Below are positions 6,700 to 15,078 of a stretch of DNA of 19,853 nucleotides, piece after piece. The DNA lies in NCBI GenBank assembly GCA_002280485.1, contig NCED01000049.1, positions 12,467 through 32,319 of the forward strand. The letters run 5' to 3'. The stretch comes from Caulobacterales bacterium 32-69-10 (GTDB taxonomy: Bacteria > Pseudomonadota > Alphaproteobacteria > Caulobacterales > Caulobacteraceae). Numbering within the stretch: position 1 is the first letter of the stretch; each line of letters starts with the position of its first letter. The notes under the pieces are model-generated. The model ran no database searches and had not been told where the DNA came from. It was given only the letters and a program-made list of their open reading frames with translations. The position numbers were made by a program, and so were the translations under genes.

Positions 6700-8916
6700 A
6701 TGGCCACGCGCAAGGCATGGATTTTCAAGACGGCCGCCGTCGGTGTTCTGGCGATGAGCTGCGCCCAGGCCGACGCCCAATCCGCCCTGCCGCCGATCGG
6801 CGCCGCCCCCGCCGCGCCGCCTGCCTCCTACGCCAGACCGTCGGACGCGACGCCTGTCCAGACCAGCTCCGCGCCGCTGAGCGCCGTCGACAGCCAGACC
6901 CTCAAGCGCGCCGTCGACCAGGCTCAGGCGGGCGATGTCGCCGGGGCCCGCCAGCTGCAGGCGACCCTGACCGACCCGTTGGCCCGGCGCCTCATCACCT
7001 GGGCGATGATCGATTCGGCCGCGTCCAGCCTCAGCTTCTTCGACCTCGACACCGCGCGGCGCGAGCTGTGGGGCTGGCCCCGCGCCGCCCGCCGCCAGGC
7101 CGCCGCCGAGCGCGCCATCGAGGTCGCCGGCCTGGCGCCGCAGCGGGTAGTCGACTGGTTCGAAGGCAAGGAGCCGGAAACCGCCGAGGGGGCCATGGCC
7201 CTGGCCTCGGCCTACCAGCAGCTCGCCAAGACGGCCGAGGCCCAGGCCCTGATCAAGCGCTATTTCCGCGATCAGGTGTTCGAAGCTGACGCCCAGGCGC
7301 GAATGATCGCCCGCTTCGGCATCTATCTGTCGCCCGACGACTACACCAAGCGCCTGGACCTGCTGCTCTACGGGCCGCAGGGGCCGGCGGCCCGGGCCCT
7401 GCTCGACCTGGTCCCCGCCGACGTCAAGGCCCTGGGACTGGCGCGGATCGCGCTGCGCTCCAATAACAACGACGCCCAGAGCACCGTCGGCCTCGTGCCC
7501 GCCTATCTGCAGACCGACCCGTCCCTGGCCTTCGAGCGGGCGCGCTATTACCGCCGCCGCAACCTCGATGGCCTGGCCGCCGGACTGGTGCGCAGCTTCC
7601 CCGCCCCGCCGGCCGGCTACGAAGACGCCGCCGATCTGATGTGGACCGAGCGCCGGGCGCTGCTCAGTTCGCTGATGCGCACCGGCGATTTCCAGGGCGC
7701 CTATGCGGCGGCGACCAACCACGGCCTGCCCTACAGCGAAAACTACACCGAGGCGGAGTTCTTCGCCGGCTACCTGGCCCTGAAGAAGCTCAACAATCCG
7801 GTGGCCGCCCAGGCCCACTTCGAGAACATCCGCAAGGCGGGCTCCTCGCCCATCACCCTGGGGCGCGCCTTCTACTGGGCCGGCCGGGCGGCCGAGGCTC
7901 GCGGCGATGAGGCGGCGGCCAAGGCGTTCTGGACCGAAGGCGGCAAGTACTACACCGCCTTCTACGGCCAGCTCGCCGCCGAGAAGGCCGGGATCACCAC
8001 CATCACCCTGCCGCCGGACCCGACGCCCTCGGCCGACGACCGCAGCCGGTTCGAGGGGCGCGATCTGGTGCGCGCCGCGCGCATGCTGGCCGACTCGGGG
8101 GAGCGCGACCTGTTCCGCACCTTCGTCCTGACCCTCGACGACAACCTGCCCAACGCCGAGGAACTGGCCCTGCTGGTCGACATGACCCGGCTGTACGGCG
8201 ACCAGGACCTGTCCATGCGGGTTGTGCGCGCCGGGGCCCAGCGCGGCGTCTACCTGACCGAGCGCGGCTATCCGGTCCGCCAGCCGCCCGCCGTCTACGG
8301 CGCGCCGGAGCTGGCCCTGATCCACGCCATCATCCGCCAGGAGAGCGGCTTCGACCCGGTCGTCCGCTCGGGCGTCGGCGCCCGCGGCATGATGCAGATC
8401 ATGCCCGCCACGGCCTCGGCGACCGCGCGCAAGATGGGGATGAGCTATTCGGCCGACCGGCTGAACGACCCGACCTACAACATGCAACTCGGCTCAGCCT
8501 ATCTGGGCGAGATGGTCTCGACCTTCTCAGGCTCCTACGTGATGGCGGCGGCCGGCTACAACGCCGGGCCGGGGCGCCCGCCCCAGTGGGCCAGCCAGTG
8601 CGGCGACCCGCGCGGCGGGACCACCGACCCGGCCGACTTCATCGAGTGCATCCCGTTCTCGGAGACCCGCAACTACGTCATGCGGATCATGGAGGCGGTG
8701 CAGGTCTACCGCGCCCGCCTGAACGGCGGCACGGCCCCCCTGACCGCCATGGCCGACCTGAAGCGCGGGGCCTGGGGCTCAACGGCGCCCACGCCGATCT
8801 CCTACAGCGTGGCGGCCGGCGGGCTTAACCCCGCGCCGATCGGCGCGACGGGGGTGAGCGGCACCGGCGTCGGGCCGATCCCCTACGGCCAGCTAAACGC
8901 CCGCGCCGCCCAGTAG
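6700..8916 (+). CDS. Soluble lytic murein transglycosylase (Slt type)
   Basis: A 738-aa periplasmic enzyme that cleaves the MurNAc-GlcNAc bond of peptidoglycan, leaving 1,6-anhydroMurNAc ends. It has a signal peptide ([20 protein letters not shown], cleavage probably after ADA near residue 26). A long alpha-helical, alanine-rich region (~55-530) resembles the superhelical U-domain of Slt70, and the C-terminal SLT catalytic domain spans ~535-670. The catalytic glutamate is Glu548 in [10 protein letters not shown], followed by the family motifs [13 protein letters not shown] and [15 protein letters not shown], then [18 protein letters not shown] ~65-residue Ala/Gly/Pro-rich tail with no known domain follows. 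It is divergent from dapA, and its 3' end overlaps the convergent dehydratase gene by 24 nt. Assignment of the catalytic domain is firm; the exact cellular role (recycling, septation or secretion-system support) is not readable. Confidence 0.95.
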   Translation: MATRKAWIFKTAAVGVLAMSCAQADAQSALPPIGAAPAAPPASYARPSDATPVQTSSAPLSAVDSQTLKRAVDQAQAGDVAGARQLQATLTDPLARRLITWAMIDSAASSLSFFDLDTARRELWGWPRAARRQAAAERAIEVAGLAPQRVVDWFEGKEPETAEGAMALASAYQQLAKTAEAQALIKRYFRDQVFEADAQARMIARFGIYLSPDDYTKRLDLLLYGPQGPAARALLDLVPADVKALGLARIALRSNNNDAQSTVGLVPAYLQTDPSLAFERARYYRRRNLDGLAAGLVRSFPAPPAGYEDAADLMWTERRALLSSLMRTGDFQGAYAAATNHGLPYSENYTEAEFFAGYLALKKLNNPVAAQAHFENIRKAGSSPITLGRAFYWAGRAAEARGDEAAAKAFWTEGGKYYTAFYGQLAAEKAGITTITLPPDPTPSADDRSRFEGRDLVRAARMLADSGERDLFRTFVLTLDDNLPNAEELALLVDMTRLYGDQDLSMRVVRAGAQRGVYLTERGYPVRQPPAVYGAPELALIHAIIRQESGFDPVVRSGVGARGMMQIMPATASATARKMGMSYSADRLNDPTYNMQLGSAYLGEMVSTFSGSYVMAAAGYNAGPGRPPQWASQCGDPRGGTTDPADFIECIPFSETRNYVMRIMEAVQVYRARLNGGTAPLTAMADLKRGAWGSTAPTPISYSVAAGGLNPAPIGATGVSGTGVGPIPYGQLNARAAQ

Positions 8917-9882
8917 AGCGCGCGAAAACAGCGGGGCGTCGACATTGCCGCCCGAGGCGATGACGACGACGCAACGCCCGCCCAGATCGAGGCGGCCGGA
9001 AAGAAGGGCGGCGAGGCCGAGCGCGCCGCCCGGCTCGAGCACGAGCTTGAGGTGACGAAAGCCGAAGGCCAGGGCGTTCAGGGCGGCGTCGTCCGACGCC
9101 GTAAGCCCTGACGCCAGCCGCCGGCGGTTGATCGCGAAGGTCAGCTCGCCGGGCATGGGCGCGAGAAGCGCGTCGCTGATGCTGTTTGCGCCGGGCGGGT
9201 TGGACAGCCGCTCCCCCGCCGCGAGGCTGCGGGCGTGGTCGTCGAAGCCCTCCGGCTCCACCGAATGGATCTGCGTCTTCGGCGACAGCCGCTCGAAGGC
9301 GAGGCTGATCCCGGCGATCAGCCCACCTCCTGACACCGGGCAGAGCAGGACGTCGGCGCTCTCGCCGATCGCCTCGAGCTGGCGGGCCGCTTCGAGCCCG
9401 ACCGTGCCCTGGCCGGCGATGACGTGGAAGTCGTCGAAGGACGGCACCACCACCGCGCCGCGTTCGGCCGCGATGGCCGCCGAGATCGCCTCGCGGCTTT
9501 CGGTCAGGCGGTCGTACAGCACCACCTCGGCGCCCATGGCCCGCGTGGCCTCCATCTTCACCGTGGGGGCGTCCGCCGGCATGACGATGACGGCCGGACA
9601 GCCCAGCAGGCGCGCCGCCTCGGCCACACCCTGGGCGTGGTTGCCGGACGAGAAGGCGACCACGCCGGTCTTCAGCTCGTCCTTGGACAGCCGGCACAGG
9701 CGGTTGTAGGCGCCGCGGATCTTGAACGAGCCGGTGCGCTGCAGGGCCTCGGCCTTGACGAACACCCGCCCGCCGGCCGCGGCGTCGAGGGCGTCCGAGC
9801 GCAGCAGGGGCGTACGGACGGCGACCGTCGCCAGCCGTTCGGCCGCATCAAGGATGTCGTCGAAGGTGGGGAGCGGCCCCAT
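8893..9882 (-). CDS. PLP-dependent threonine/serine dehydratase
   Basis: A 329-aa fold-type II PLP enzyme. The Schiff-base lysine is Lys54 in TGSFKIRGAYN; the substrate loop SSGNHAQGVA includes Asn81; the phosphate-binding glycine loop is SGGGLIAG (~184-191); and a late SGGN motif lies near 310. There is no C-terminal ACT regulatory domain, so it is not the biosynthetic IlvA type with isoleucine feedback. The layout fits catabolic threonine dehydratases, serine racemases or hydroxyaspartate ammonia-lyases, which cannot be separated by eye. The likely reaction is deamination of L-threonine to 2-oxobutanoate or of serine to pyruvate. The start codon overlaps the stop of the upstream TetR gene (TGATG), fixing the start at 9882 and suggesting translational coupling. 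The 3' end overlaps the convergent transglycosylase gene by 24 nt. Confidence 0.92.
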   Translation of the reverse strand: MGPLPTFDDILDAAERLATVAVRTPLLRSDALDAAAGGRVFVKAEALQRTGSFKIRGAYNRLCRLSKDELKTGVVAFSSGNHAQGVAEAARLLGCPAVIVMPADAPTVKMEATRAMGAEVVLYDRLTESREAISAAIAAERGAVVVPSFDDFHVIAGQGTVGLEAARQLEAIGESADVLLCPVSGGGLIAGISLAFERLSPKTQIHSVEPEGFDDHARSLAAGERLSNPPGANSISDALLAPMPGELTFAINRRRLASGLTASDDAALNALAFGFRHLKLVLEPGGALGLAALLSGRLDLGGRCVVVIASGGNVDAPLFSRALLGGAGV

Positions 9883-10523
9883 CAGGGCTTCAGCAGCCCC
9901 TCGAACAGGCTGTCCAGCATCCGCTCCTTCAGGTTCTCCGGCGTGTCGGACCACTGGAACTGGGGCTGGGTGAGCAGCAGGGAGACGATGCCGTGCGCCG
10001 CGCCCCACGACACCTGGGCGCAGACGGCCACGTCGCCGCGCAGCCGCCCGGCGTCGGACACCGCCTGGACCGTGCCCAGGAAACGTTCGAAACAGCGCAT
10101 GCCGAGCGCCGTCATGGCCTCCAGCTTGTCCGCCGTCAGGGCGCCAGGGGGGCTGGCGAACACCAGCTGGTAGGCGTTGGGATTGGTGAGGCCGAACTGC
10201 ATATAGGCGTCGAGCATCCGCCGCATCCGCGCCACCGGCTCCATCGGCATGGCGGCGATCTCGTCGTTCTGGGCGATCAGCTGAGCGAAGGCCGTCTCGC
10301 AGATCTCGACCAGGATCTCGCTCTTGTCGCGGAAGTGCATGTAGAGGGCGGTGGAGGACAGCCCCACTTCGTCGGCGATCTTGCGGATCGTCGCGCCGTG
10401 ATAGCCCTCGCGCACGAAGATGCGCTCGGCGGCGTGCAGGATCTCGCCGCGCCGCAGATGGCCGGCGCCCTTGGCCTTTCGGGCCGACTTGGCGATCTTC
10501 TCTCCAGCGATATTCAAACGCAT
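9882..10523 (-). CDS. TetR-family transcriptional regulator
   Basis: A 213-aa regulator with an N-terminal TetR DNA-binding domain: RRGEILHAAERIFVREGYHG, then ATIRKIADEVGLSSTALYMHF (helix-turn-helix, ~44-64) and the family-typical RDKSEILVEICE. The C-terminal ligand-binding helices run from ~80 to 205 (YMQFGLTNPNAYQLVF, then GMRCFERFLGTV) and resemble the TetR_C_33/WHG-like class, although I would not insist on the subclass. Start choice is unsure: the ATG at 10523 is used here, but a GTG at 10544 is in frame and neither has an ideal ribosome-binding site. Its stop overlaps the dehydratase start by one base, so the two are almost certainly co-transcribed. The regulator may control this operon, or the divergent methyltransferase operon beginning 97 nt away; its effector is unknown. 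Confidence 0.9.
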   Translation of the reverse strand: MRLNIAGEKIAKSARKAKGAGHLRRGEILHAAERIFVREGYHGATIRKIADEVGLSSTALYMHFRDKSEILVEICETAFAQLIAQNDEIAAMPMEPVARMRRMLDAYMQFGLTNPNAYQLVFASPPGALTADKLEAMTALGMRCFERFLGTVQAVSDAGRLRGDVAVCAQVSWGAAHGIVSLLLTQPQFQWSDTPENLKERMLDSLFEGLLKP

Positions 10524-10620
10524 GCCCCCCAACACTGCCCGCACGGACTGAACTAGCAGCGAAAACAGCGAAACATAACCCCCGGTTGCCGCCCTGCCCC
10601 GCCCGCCTTAAAGCCAGGGC

Positions 10621-11529
10621 GTGAAACCAGCCCTGGCGCCCGAACCCATAGCGTTGCGAACCCGGTCCTGGGGCGACTACGCCCTGCTGGACAGCGGCAA
10701 TGGCAAGAAGCTGGAGCGCTACGGCCGCTTCACCGTGGTCCGCCCGGAGCCGCAATGCTGGTGGGCGCCGCGCCTGCCCCAGGCGAAGTGGGATGCGGCC
10801 GACGCGGTGTTCGACCCGACCCCGGCCGACGAGGACGACGGCCGCTGGCGCTTCTCGGGCCGCCCGCCGGAGAGCTTTCCCCTCAGCTGGGGGCCGGCGA
10901 AGTTCAACGCCCGCTTCACCGCCTTCCGCCACCTCGCCTTCTTCCCGGAGCAGGCCGCCAACTGGGCCTGGCTGCAGGCGGCGGTGAGCGGCGGCGAGCA
11001 GCCCAAAGAGCAGCTCAAGGTGTTGAACCTGTTCGGCTACACCGGCGTCGCCAGCCTGGTCATGGCGGCGGCGGGGGCGCACGTCACCCATGTCGACGCC
11101 TCCAAGAAGGCCGTGGCCTGGGCGCGGGAAAACTCCACCCTGTCGGCCCTCGACGACAAGCCGGTGCGCTGGATCGTCGAGGACGCCCGCAAGTACCTGG
11201 CCCGCGAGGTGCGGCGCGGCTCGCGCTACGACGGCATTGTCCTGGACCCGCCCAAGTACGGTCGCGGCCCCGGCGGCGAGGTGTGGCGCCTGTTCGAGGA
11301 CCTGCCCGAGCTGATGGCCATGTGCGCCGAACTTTTGAGCCCCGACGCCCGCTTCCTGCTGCTCAACGCCTATGCCGAACGCATCTCCGGCCTGTCGCTC
11401 GCCCACCTGATGGCGGGGTCTCTGGAGGGCCGGGGCGGCGTCGTCGACTGGGGCGAACTCGACCTGTCCGAGGACAATGACGGCCGCGAGATCGGCCTGT
11501 CGTTCTTCGCGCGCTGGCGTCGCGCATGA
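10621..11529 (+). CDS. Class I SAM-dependent methyltransferase, RlmI/RlmK-like
   Basis: A 302-aa Rossmann-fold methyltransferase. Motif I is VLNLFGYTGVASL (~134-146), the acidic end of strand 2 is HVDASKKAVAWARENS (157-172), an EDARKYL motif is at 187-193, and the catalytic-type motif IV is VLDPPKYGRGP (207-217). The DPPK motif is typical of enzymes that methylate RNA bases such as 23S rRNA cytosine (RlmI-like). The N-terminal ~95 residues lack an obvious PUA domain, so the precise target is open. Translation starts at the GTG at 10621, preceded by an AGGG ribosome-binding site. The stop overlaps the next start in the sequence ATGA, so it is coupled to the TrmH-family gene, which supports an RNA-modification role. 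Confidence 0.88.
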   Translation: MKPALAPEPIALRTRSWGDYALLDSGNGKKLERYGRFTVVRPEPQCWWAPRLPQAKWDAADAVFDPTPADEDDGRWRFSGRPPESFPLSWGPAKFNARFTAFRHLAFFPEQAANWAWLQAAVSGGEQPKEQLKVLNLFGYTGVASLVMAAAGAHVTHVDASKKAVAWARENSTLSALDDKPVRWIVEDARKYLAREVRRGSRYDGIVLDPPKYGRGPGGEVWRLFEDLPELMAMCAELLSPDARFLLLNAYAERISGLSLAHLMAGSLEGRGGVVDWGELDLSEDNDGREIGLSFFARWRRA

Positions 11530-12305
11530 CCGCGCGCCAGATCACCTCCCTGACCAATCCGACGGTCAAGGCCGTGCGGGCCCTGCACATGCGCAAGGAC
11601 CGCGAAGAGACCGGGCTGTTCCTCGCCGAAGGCCTGAAGATCGTCGCCGAAGCCTTTGAGCTGGGCCGCAAACCCAAGATCCTCATGCACGGCCCCGAAG
11701 CGGCCCAGCATCCCCTCGTCCAGCGCATCGCCGCGGTCAGCGAGGAGGTGCTGGAGGTCAACCGCGACATCCTCGAAAAGGTCTCGCGGCGCGACAATCC
11801 CCAGACCGTGATCGGGGTGTTCGAACAGATCTTCACCCCGCTGACCGACCTCAAGCCTGACGCCGCGACGTGCTGGGTGGCGCTGCAGGCGGTGCGCGAC
11901 CCCGGCAACCTCGGCACCATCATCCGCACCGCCGACGCCGCCGGCTGCGGGGGGGTGATCCTGGTCGGCGACTGCTGCGATCCCTATTCGGTGGAGGCGG
12001 TGCGGGCGACCATGGGCTCGATCTTCGCCGTGCCCCTGTTCAAGGCCACGGTGGACGAGTTCCTGGCGTGGCGGGCGGACTGGCCCGGCTCGGTGGTCGG
12101 CACCTTGCTCTCCGCCACCGTCGCCCATTCCGACGCCGACTACCGCCGCCCGACGATGATCCTGATGGGCAACGAGCAGCAGGGCCTGCCGCCCGAACTG
12201 GCGGCGGCCTGCGACGTCAACGTCAAGATCCCCATGCGCGGCCGGGCCGACAGCCTCAATCTGTCGGTGGCCACCGGCGTGATGATCTACGCGGCCACCG
12301 CGTGA
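11526..12305 (+). CDS. TrmH/SpoU-family RNA 2'-O-methyltransferase
   Basis: A 259-aa SPOUT (knotted) methyltransferase. The three SpoU motifs are all present: motif 1 ALQAVRDPGNLGTIIRTADA (119-138, with the conserved Asn and Arg), motif 2 ILMGNEQQGLPPEL (212-225) and motif 3 IPMRGRADSLNLSVATGVMI (235-254). The N-terminal ~105 residues (ITSLTNPTVKAVRALHMRKD) match the RNA-binding substrate domain typical of RlmB/TrmH-like rRNA and tRNA ribose methyltransferases. The probable reaction is transfer of methyl from SAM to a ribose 2'-OH; the exact nucleotide is not predictable. It overlaps the upstream methyltransferase by 4 nt and the downstream gene by 4 nt (GTGA), so all three genes are likely one translationally coupled operon. 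Confidence 0.95.
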   Translation: MTARQITSLTNPTVKAVRALHMRKDREETGLFLAEGLKIVAEAFELGRKPKILMHGPEAAQHPLVQRIAAVSEEVLEVNRDILEKVSRRDNPQTVIGVFEQIFTPLTDLKPDAATCWVALQAVRDPGNLGTIIRTADAAGCGGVILVGDCCDPYSVEAVRATMGSIFAVPLFKATVDEFLAWRADWPGSVVGTLLSATVAHSDADYRRPTMILMGNEQQGLPPELAAACDVNVKIPMRGRADSLNLSVATGVMIYAATA

Positions 12306-13210
12306 GCTGGCCCCGCCGGATTATAGGCTGGCTGGGCGCCGCCCTCGCGGCGGGGGCGGGGCTGATGTCCGCCGCCGGCCTGATCGGCGCGGTGTGGGGC
12401 TGGGCCGACGCCTTCAACAGCTTCGCCCCGGTGTGGCTGGTCGCCGGATGGGTCGGCGCCGGCGTCGTGGTCCTGGCTCTGCCGCGAGGACGCATCCGCA
12501 CGGCCGCCCTGATCAGCGCCGCCGTGGCTGTGCTGCTCAACGGCGTCCCTCTAATCGCCGAGATGGTGCGGACCGGCCGCGAGGCGCCGCCGCCGGGGAA
12601 CCTGACCATCCTGACCTTCAATCGCTGGTGGGATAGCCCCGACCGGCCCGGCCAGATCGCCGTGATCCGCAATTCGGGCGCCGACCTCGTGGCCCTGCAG
12701 GAGGTGGACGGGCTGGAGCCGGCCTTGAGCCGCGATCTGCGCGACCTCTATCCGCATCAGATCTACTGCCATCCCGACTGCGACACGGCGATCCTGTCCA
12801 AGCGGCCGTTCCTGGCCAGCGGACAGGACCCCCACTTCCGCGTGCCGGGCGGCACCGGCTTTCTGTGGGGGCGCACCACCGCGCCGGACGGCAAGCCGGT
12901 CACCCTGGCCACCACCCAGCGCGGGCACCTGCCCACGATGATCGCGACCGCCAACCCCGAGGAACTGATCCTGGTCGGCGACTTCAACCTGACGCCGTGG
13001 TCATGGGCCATGCGGAAGATGGACCCCACGCTAAAGCCGCTGACGCGCCGCACCCACGGCCTGCTCACCTTCCCCGCCAGCTGGCCGTTCCCCTTCCTCG
13101 CCCTGGACCAGGTCTACGCCGCACCGGTGTGGAAGACGGTCGAGGTCAAACGCCTGCCCCGCGCCGCCTCCGACCACTATCCGGTGCGAGTGGAGCTAAA
13201 GCGGGAGTAG
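12302..13210 (+). CDS. Membrane-anchored endonuclease/exonuclease/phosphatase-family protein
   Basis: A 302-aa protein with a GTG start at 12302 overlapping the stop of the TrmH-family gene (GTGA). Residues ~8-32, 43-61 and 66-88 are hydrophobic and form up to three membrane segments. The rest (from LTILTFNRWW at 101) is the EEP fold used by DNase I, AP endonucleases and lipid phosphatases. Metal and catalytic landmarks are Asn107, Glu134 in LQEVD, Asp227 and Asn229 in GDFNLTP, Asp269 in LDQVY, and the terminal SDH (290-292). Where the family normally has a THL histidine before the GDFN motif, this protein reads TTQRGHLP, with only about 21 residues to GDFN, so the catalytic His may be absent or replaced by His209. 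The substrate is unknown; despite the family name it need not be a nuclease. Confidence 0.88.
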   Translation: MSWPRRIIGWLGAALAAGAGLMSAAGLIGAVWGWADAFNSFAPVWLVAGWVGAGVVVLALPRGRIRTAALISAAVAVLLNGVPLIAEMVRTGREAPPPGNLTILTFNRWWDSPDRPGQIAVIRNSGADLVALQEVDGLEPALSRDLRDLYPHQIYCHPDCDTAILSKRPFLASGQDPHFRVPGGTGFLWGRTTAPDGKPVTLATTQRGHLPTMIATANPEELILVGDFNLTPWSWAMRKMDPTLKPLTRRTHGLLTFPASWPFPFLALDQVYAAPVWKTVEVKRLPRAASDHYPVRVELKRE

Positions 13211-13216
13211 CGGCCC

Positions 13217-13238
13217 CTCCTCCCGACGGGAGAAGGAG
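13217..13238. terminator. Hairpin between two convergent genes
   Basis: The 36-nt gap between the convergent EEP and CBS genes holds TCCCGACGGGA (13221-13231), a perfect inverted repeat, with outer CTCC/GGAG arms extending it imperfectly. There is no T-tract, so it is not a textbook intrinsic terminator on either strand. Its position suggests a bidirectional transcript end or a small intergenic repeat. Confidence 0.4.
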
Positions 13239-13246
13239 CGCTGACG

Positions 13247-13663
13247 CTAGTGGCTGTCGGCCGAGATATCTTCCAGCACTTCGCCGACCTTCTTGTTGCC
13301 GAAGTCGGTGGCGATGTCGCCGAGGGACAGGATGCCGACGAGGGCGCCCTTCTCGTCGGTGACGATGAGACGGCGCAGCTGGTGGCTGGCCATCTTGCCG
13401 GCGGCGTCGGCGACACTGTCGTCCGGGTGGCAGCCGAGGACATGGTCGCTCATCACCGCCGAAACAGGGCCCTTGATGTCGCCGCCCTCGGCCACGACTC
13501 GCAGCACGATGTCGCGGTCGGTGACGAGGCCGACCACCTTGCCGCCTTCGAACACCGGCACGGCGCCGGTATCGACCTCGGCCATGATCTTGGCCACCGA
13601 CTGGATGCTGTCGCCGGGGTTGGCGGTCACGACCTGGGCGGTCATGGCTTCGCTGACTTTCAT
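13247..13663 (-). CDS. Two-CBS-domain protein
   Basis: A 138-aa stand-alone pair of cystathionine-beta-synthase domains, at ~7-60 (MTAQVVTANPGDSIQ, then GAVPVFEGGKVVGLVTDRDI) and ~70-125 (MSDHVLGCHPDDSVADAAGK, then RRLIVTDEKGALVGILSLGD). Such pairs form a Bateman module that usually binds adenine nucleotides such as AMP, ATP or SAM. The motifs GLVTDRDI and GILSLGDI are the ligand-facing ends of each domain. No catalytic domain is fused. The start at 13663 is supported by a GAGG ribosome-binding site about 8 nt upstream. It converges on the EEP gene and follows the exported protein gene on the same strand after 68 nt, so a shared transcript is possible. The target of regulation is unknown. Confidence 0.93.
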   Translation of the reverse strand: MKVSEAMTAQVVTANPGDSIQSVAKIMAEVDTGAVPVFEGGKVVGLVTDRDIVLRVVAEGGDIKGPVSAVMSDHVLGCHPDDSVADAAGKMASHQLRRLIVTDEKGALVGILSLGDIATDFGNKKVGEVLEDISADSH

Positions 13664-13731
13664 GGGGCAGGCCTCATTGGGTGGGGACCCTACCAACCCG
13701 CCGCCGCGACGGCGGTTCCAACACGAGGCCG

Positions 13732-14385
13732 CTACCTGCCGGGCGGCTCGAACCCCAGGACCTGGTCGGTATAGCTCTCGACCACCACGCTGAACGGCGC
13801 GCCCGCGGCGTCGGACAGCACGGCCCGGTGCTGCAGCACAAAGGGCGGGACCGCCAGCTTGCCCCGGCCCCGGGGCAGCCGCAGCGTCACGTCCCACCCC
13901 TCAGGCAGCGGCTTGAACAGCAGGTCGGCCGAAAGGGTGCGGCGCTTGAAGTTCAGGGCGGCGACGGCGCGGCCGAAGGGGGTGTCGGTCTCGTCCAGCA
14001 CCCGGTTCATCTCCGCCGTCAGCTTGTCCGGCACATACCAGTTGTCGGCCTCGGACAGGATGCGGTCGCCGCAGGCCAACTGCACCCGGCGGTAGCGCAG
14101 CGGCGTCTCGGGGGCGGCCTGCAGGGCGGCGCGCACCTCGGGTGGAGCGGGCTTTTCGGTGCGCACCCGGCGGGCGAGGATCCGCGGGCGGGGCGCCAGA
14201 CGGTGCGAAGCGCACCAGGCCTCGAGGGTGGCGGTGGCGCTGTCGTGGGTCAGCAACTCCACGTTCAGGCTCTGCAGGGCGGCCAGGGCTTCGACCCGGC
14301 CAAGCCCGGTGTCAGGCCAGGCGGCGGCCGGCCCGGCGACGGCCAGCGCCACGGCGGCGCCGGATAGGAGACGAAAGGGCGACAT
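13732..14385 (-). CDS. Exported protein, possibly chorismate-lyase-like fold
   Basis: A 217-aa protein with a signal peptide, MSPFRLLSGAAVALAVAGPA, probably cleaved after AAA near residue 22. The start at 14385 is chosen because it begins exactly at the signal peptide; the frame is open further upstream but that part lacks coding character. The middle of the mature protein (VQLACGDRILSEADNWYVP at 101-119, LTAEMNRVLDETDTPFGRAV at 122-141, LQHRAVL and VVESYTDQVL near the end) resembles the conserved segments of the chorismate lyase/UTRA superfamily. I make this match by eye only. If right, the fold binds small aromatic or carboxylate ligands, but catalysis in the periplasm is not expected for UbiC. 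It is divergent from the exported intradiol dioxygenase with 73 nt between the starts. Confidence 0.7.
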   Translation of the reverse strand: MSPFRLLSGAAVALAVAGPAAAWPDTGLGRVEALAALQSLNVELLTHDSATATLEAWCASHRLAPRPRILARRVRTEKPAPPEVRAALQAAPETPLRYRRVQLACGDRILSEADNWYVPDKLTAEMNRVLDETDTPFGRAVAALNFKRRTLSADLLFKPLPEGWDVTLRLPRGRGKLAVPPFVLQHRAVLSDAAGAPFSVVVESYTDQVLGFEPPGR

Positions 14386-14458
14386 CGGCGTTAGATAGCG
14401 CGACGGAGCCGGGCCGCCCAGGCGTTCAGCCTGCATACCGTCGCCGGGAGCGCGCGCG

Positions 14459-15073
14459 ATGATCTTCCTCGACCGCCGACAGGCCCTGCTGGGCGCCGCC
14501 GTAGCCCTGACCGCGGGCCGCCCCGCCTTCGCGGCCGGGGCGCTGCGCCCCACGCCTTCCCAGACCGAGGGGCCGTTCTATCCCGACCGCATGCCGGCCG
14601 AGACCGATCCCGACCTGGTGCGGGTCGGCAAGCGGGCCCTCGCCGGGGGCGAACTGCTCGACCTGCGCGGCGCGGTCCTCGACGTGCATGGGCGCCCCGT
14701 CGCCGGGGCCATGGTCGAGATCTGGCAGGTCGACGCGGCCGGCCGCTATATCCACACCCGCGACGCCTCCCGCGGCGGCCGCGACGAAGGCTTCCAGGGC
14801 TTCGGGCGCACCAAGGTGGACGCCCAGGGCCTGTACGCCTTCCGCACCATCCGGCCGGTACGCTACCCGGGGCGCACGCCCCACATCCACTACAAGATCT
14901 ATCGGCCCGACGGGCGCGTTCTGACCACCCAGATGGTCATCGCCGGCGAGCCGCAGAACGAGCGCGACGGGGTCTATCGCTCGGTTCCCGCGTCCGACCG
15001 CCTGCTCGTCACCGCCGACCTGAACCGCCAGGGCGCAGGCTGGGCGACGCGGTTCGACATCGTGCTGGGGTGA
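14459..15073 (+). CDS. Exported intradiol ring-cleavage dioxygenase
   Basis: A 204-aa member of the protocatechuate/catechol dioxygenase family, which uses non-haem Fe(III) to open catechol-type rings between the hydroxyls. The iron ligands can be read: Tyr97 (GRYIHTRD), Tyr136 (RYPGR), and His142 and His144 (PHIHYK). The N-terminus DRRQALLGAAVALTAG (5-20) followed by RPAFAAG is a twin-arginine-type signal with an AFA cleavage site, so a folded, iron-loaded enzyme is probably exported by Tat. The early TPSQTEGPFYPDR motif is typical of the group. It is shorter than classical PcaH (~240 aa). The substrate is not evident, and no pca or cat pathway genes accompany it. A 73-nt divergent region separates it from the exported protein gene; a large inverted repeat follows 6 nt after the stop. 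Confidence 0.92.
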   Translation: MIFLDRRQALLGAAVALTAGRPAFAAGALRPTPSQTEGPFYPDRMPAETDPDLVRVGKRALAGGELLDLRGAVLDVHGRPVAGAMVEIWQVDAAGRYIHTRDASRGGRDEGFQGFGRTKVDAQGLYAFRTIRPVRYPGRTPHIHYKIYRPDGRVLTTQMVIAGEPQNERDGVYRSVPASDRLLVTADLNRQGAGWATRFDIVLG

Positions 15074-15078
15074 GTGCT

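Noticed and set aside
6532..8487. About 650 codons of open frame upstream of dapA, antisense to the lytic transglycosylase
   Set aside because: High-GC codon bias leaves the antisense frame without stops. The DapA start motif is clear at 6531, and the upstream part has low-complexity, non-protein-like composition, while the + strand has a complete signal peptide and SLT domain.
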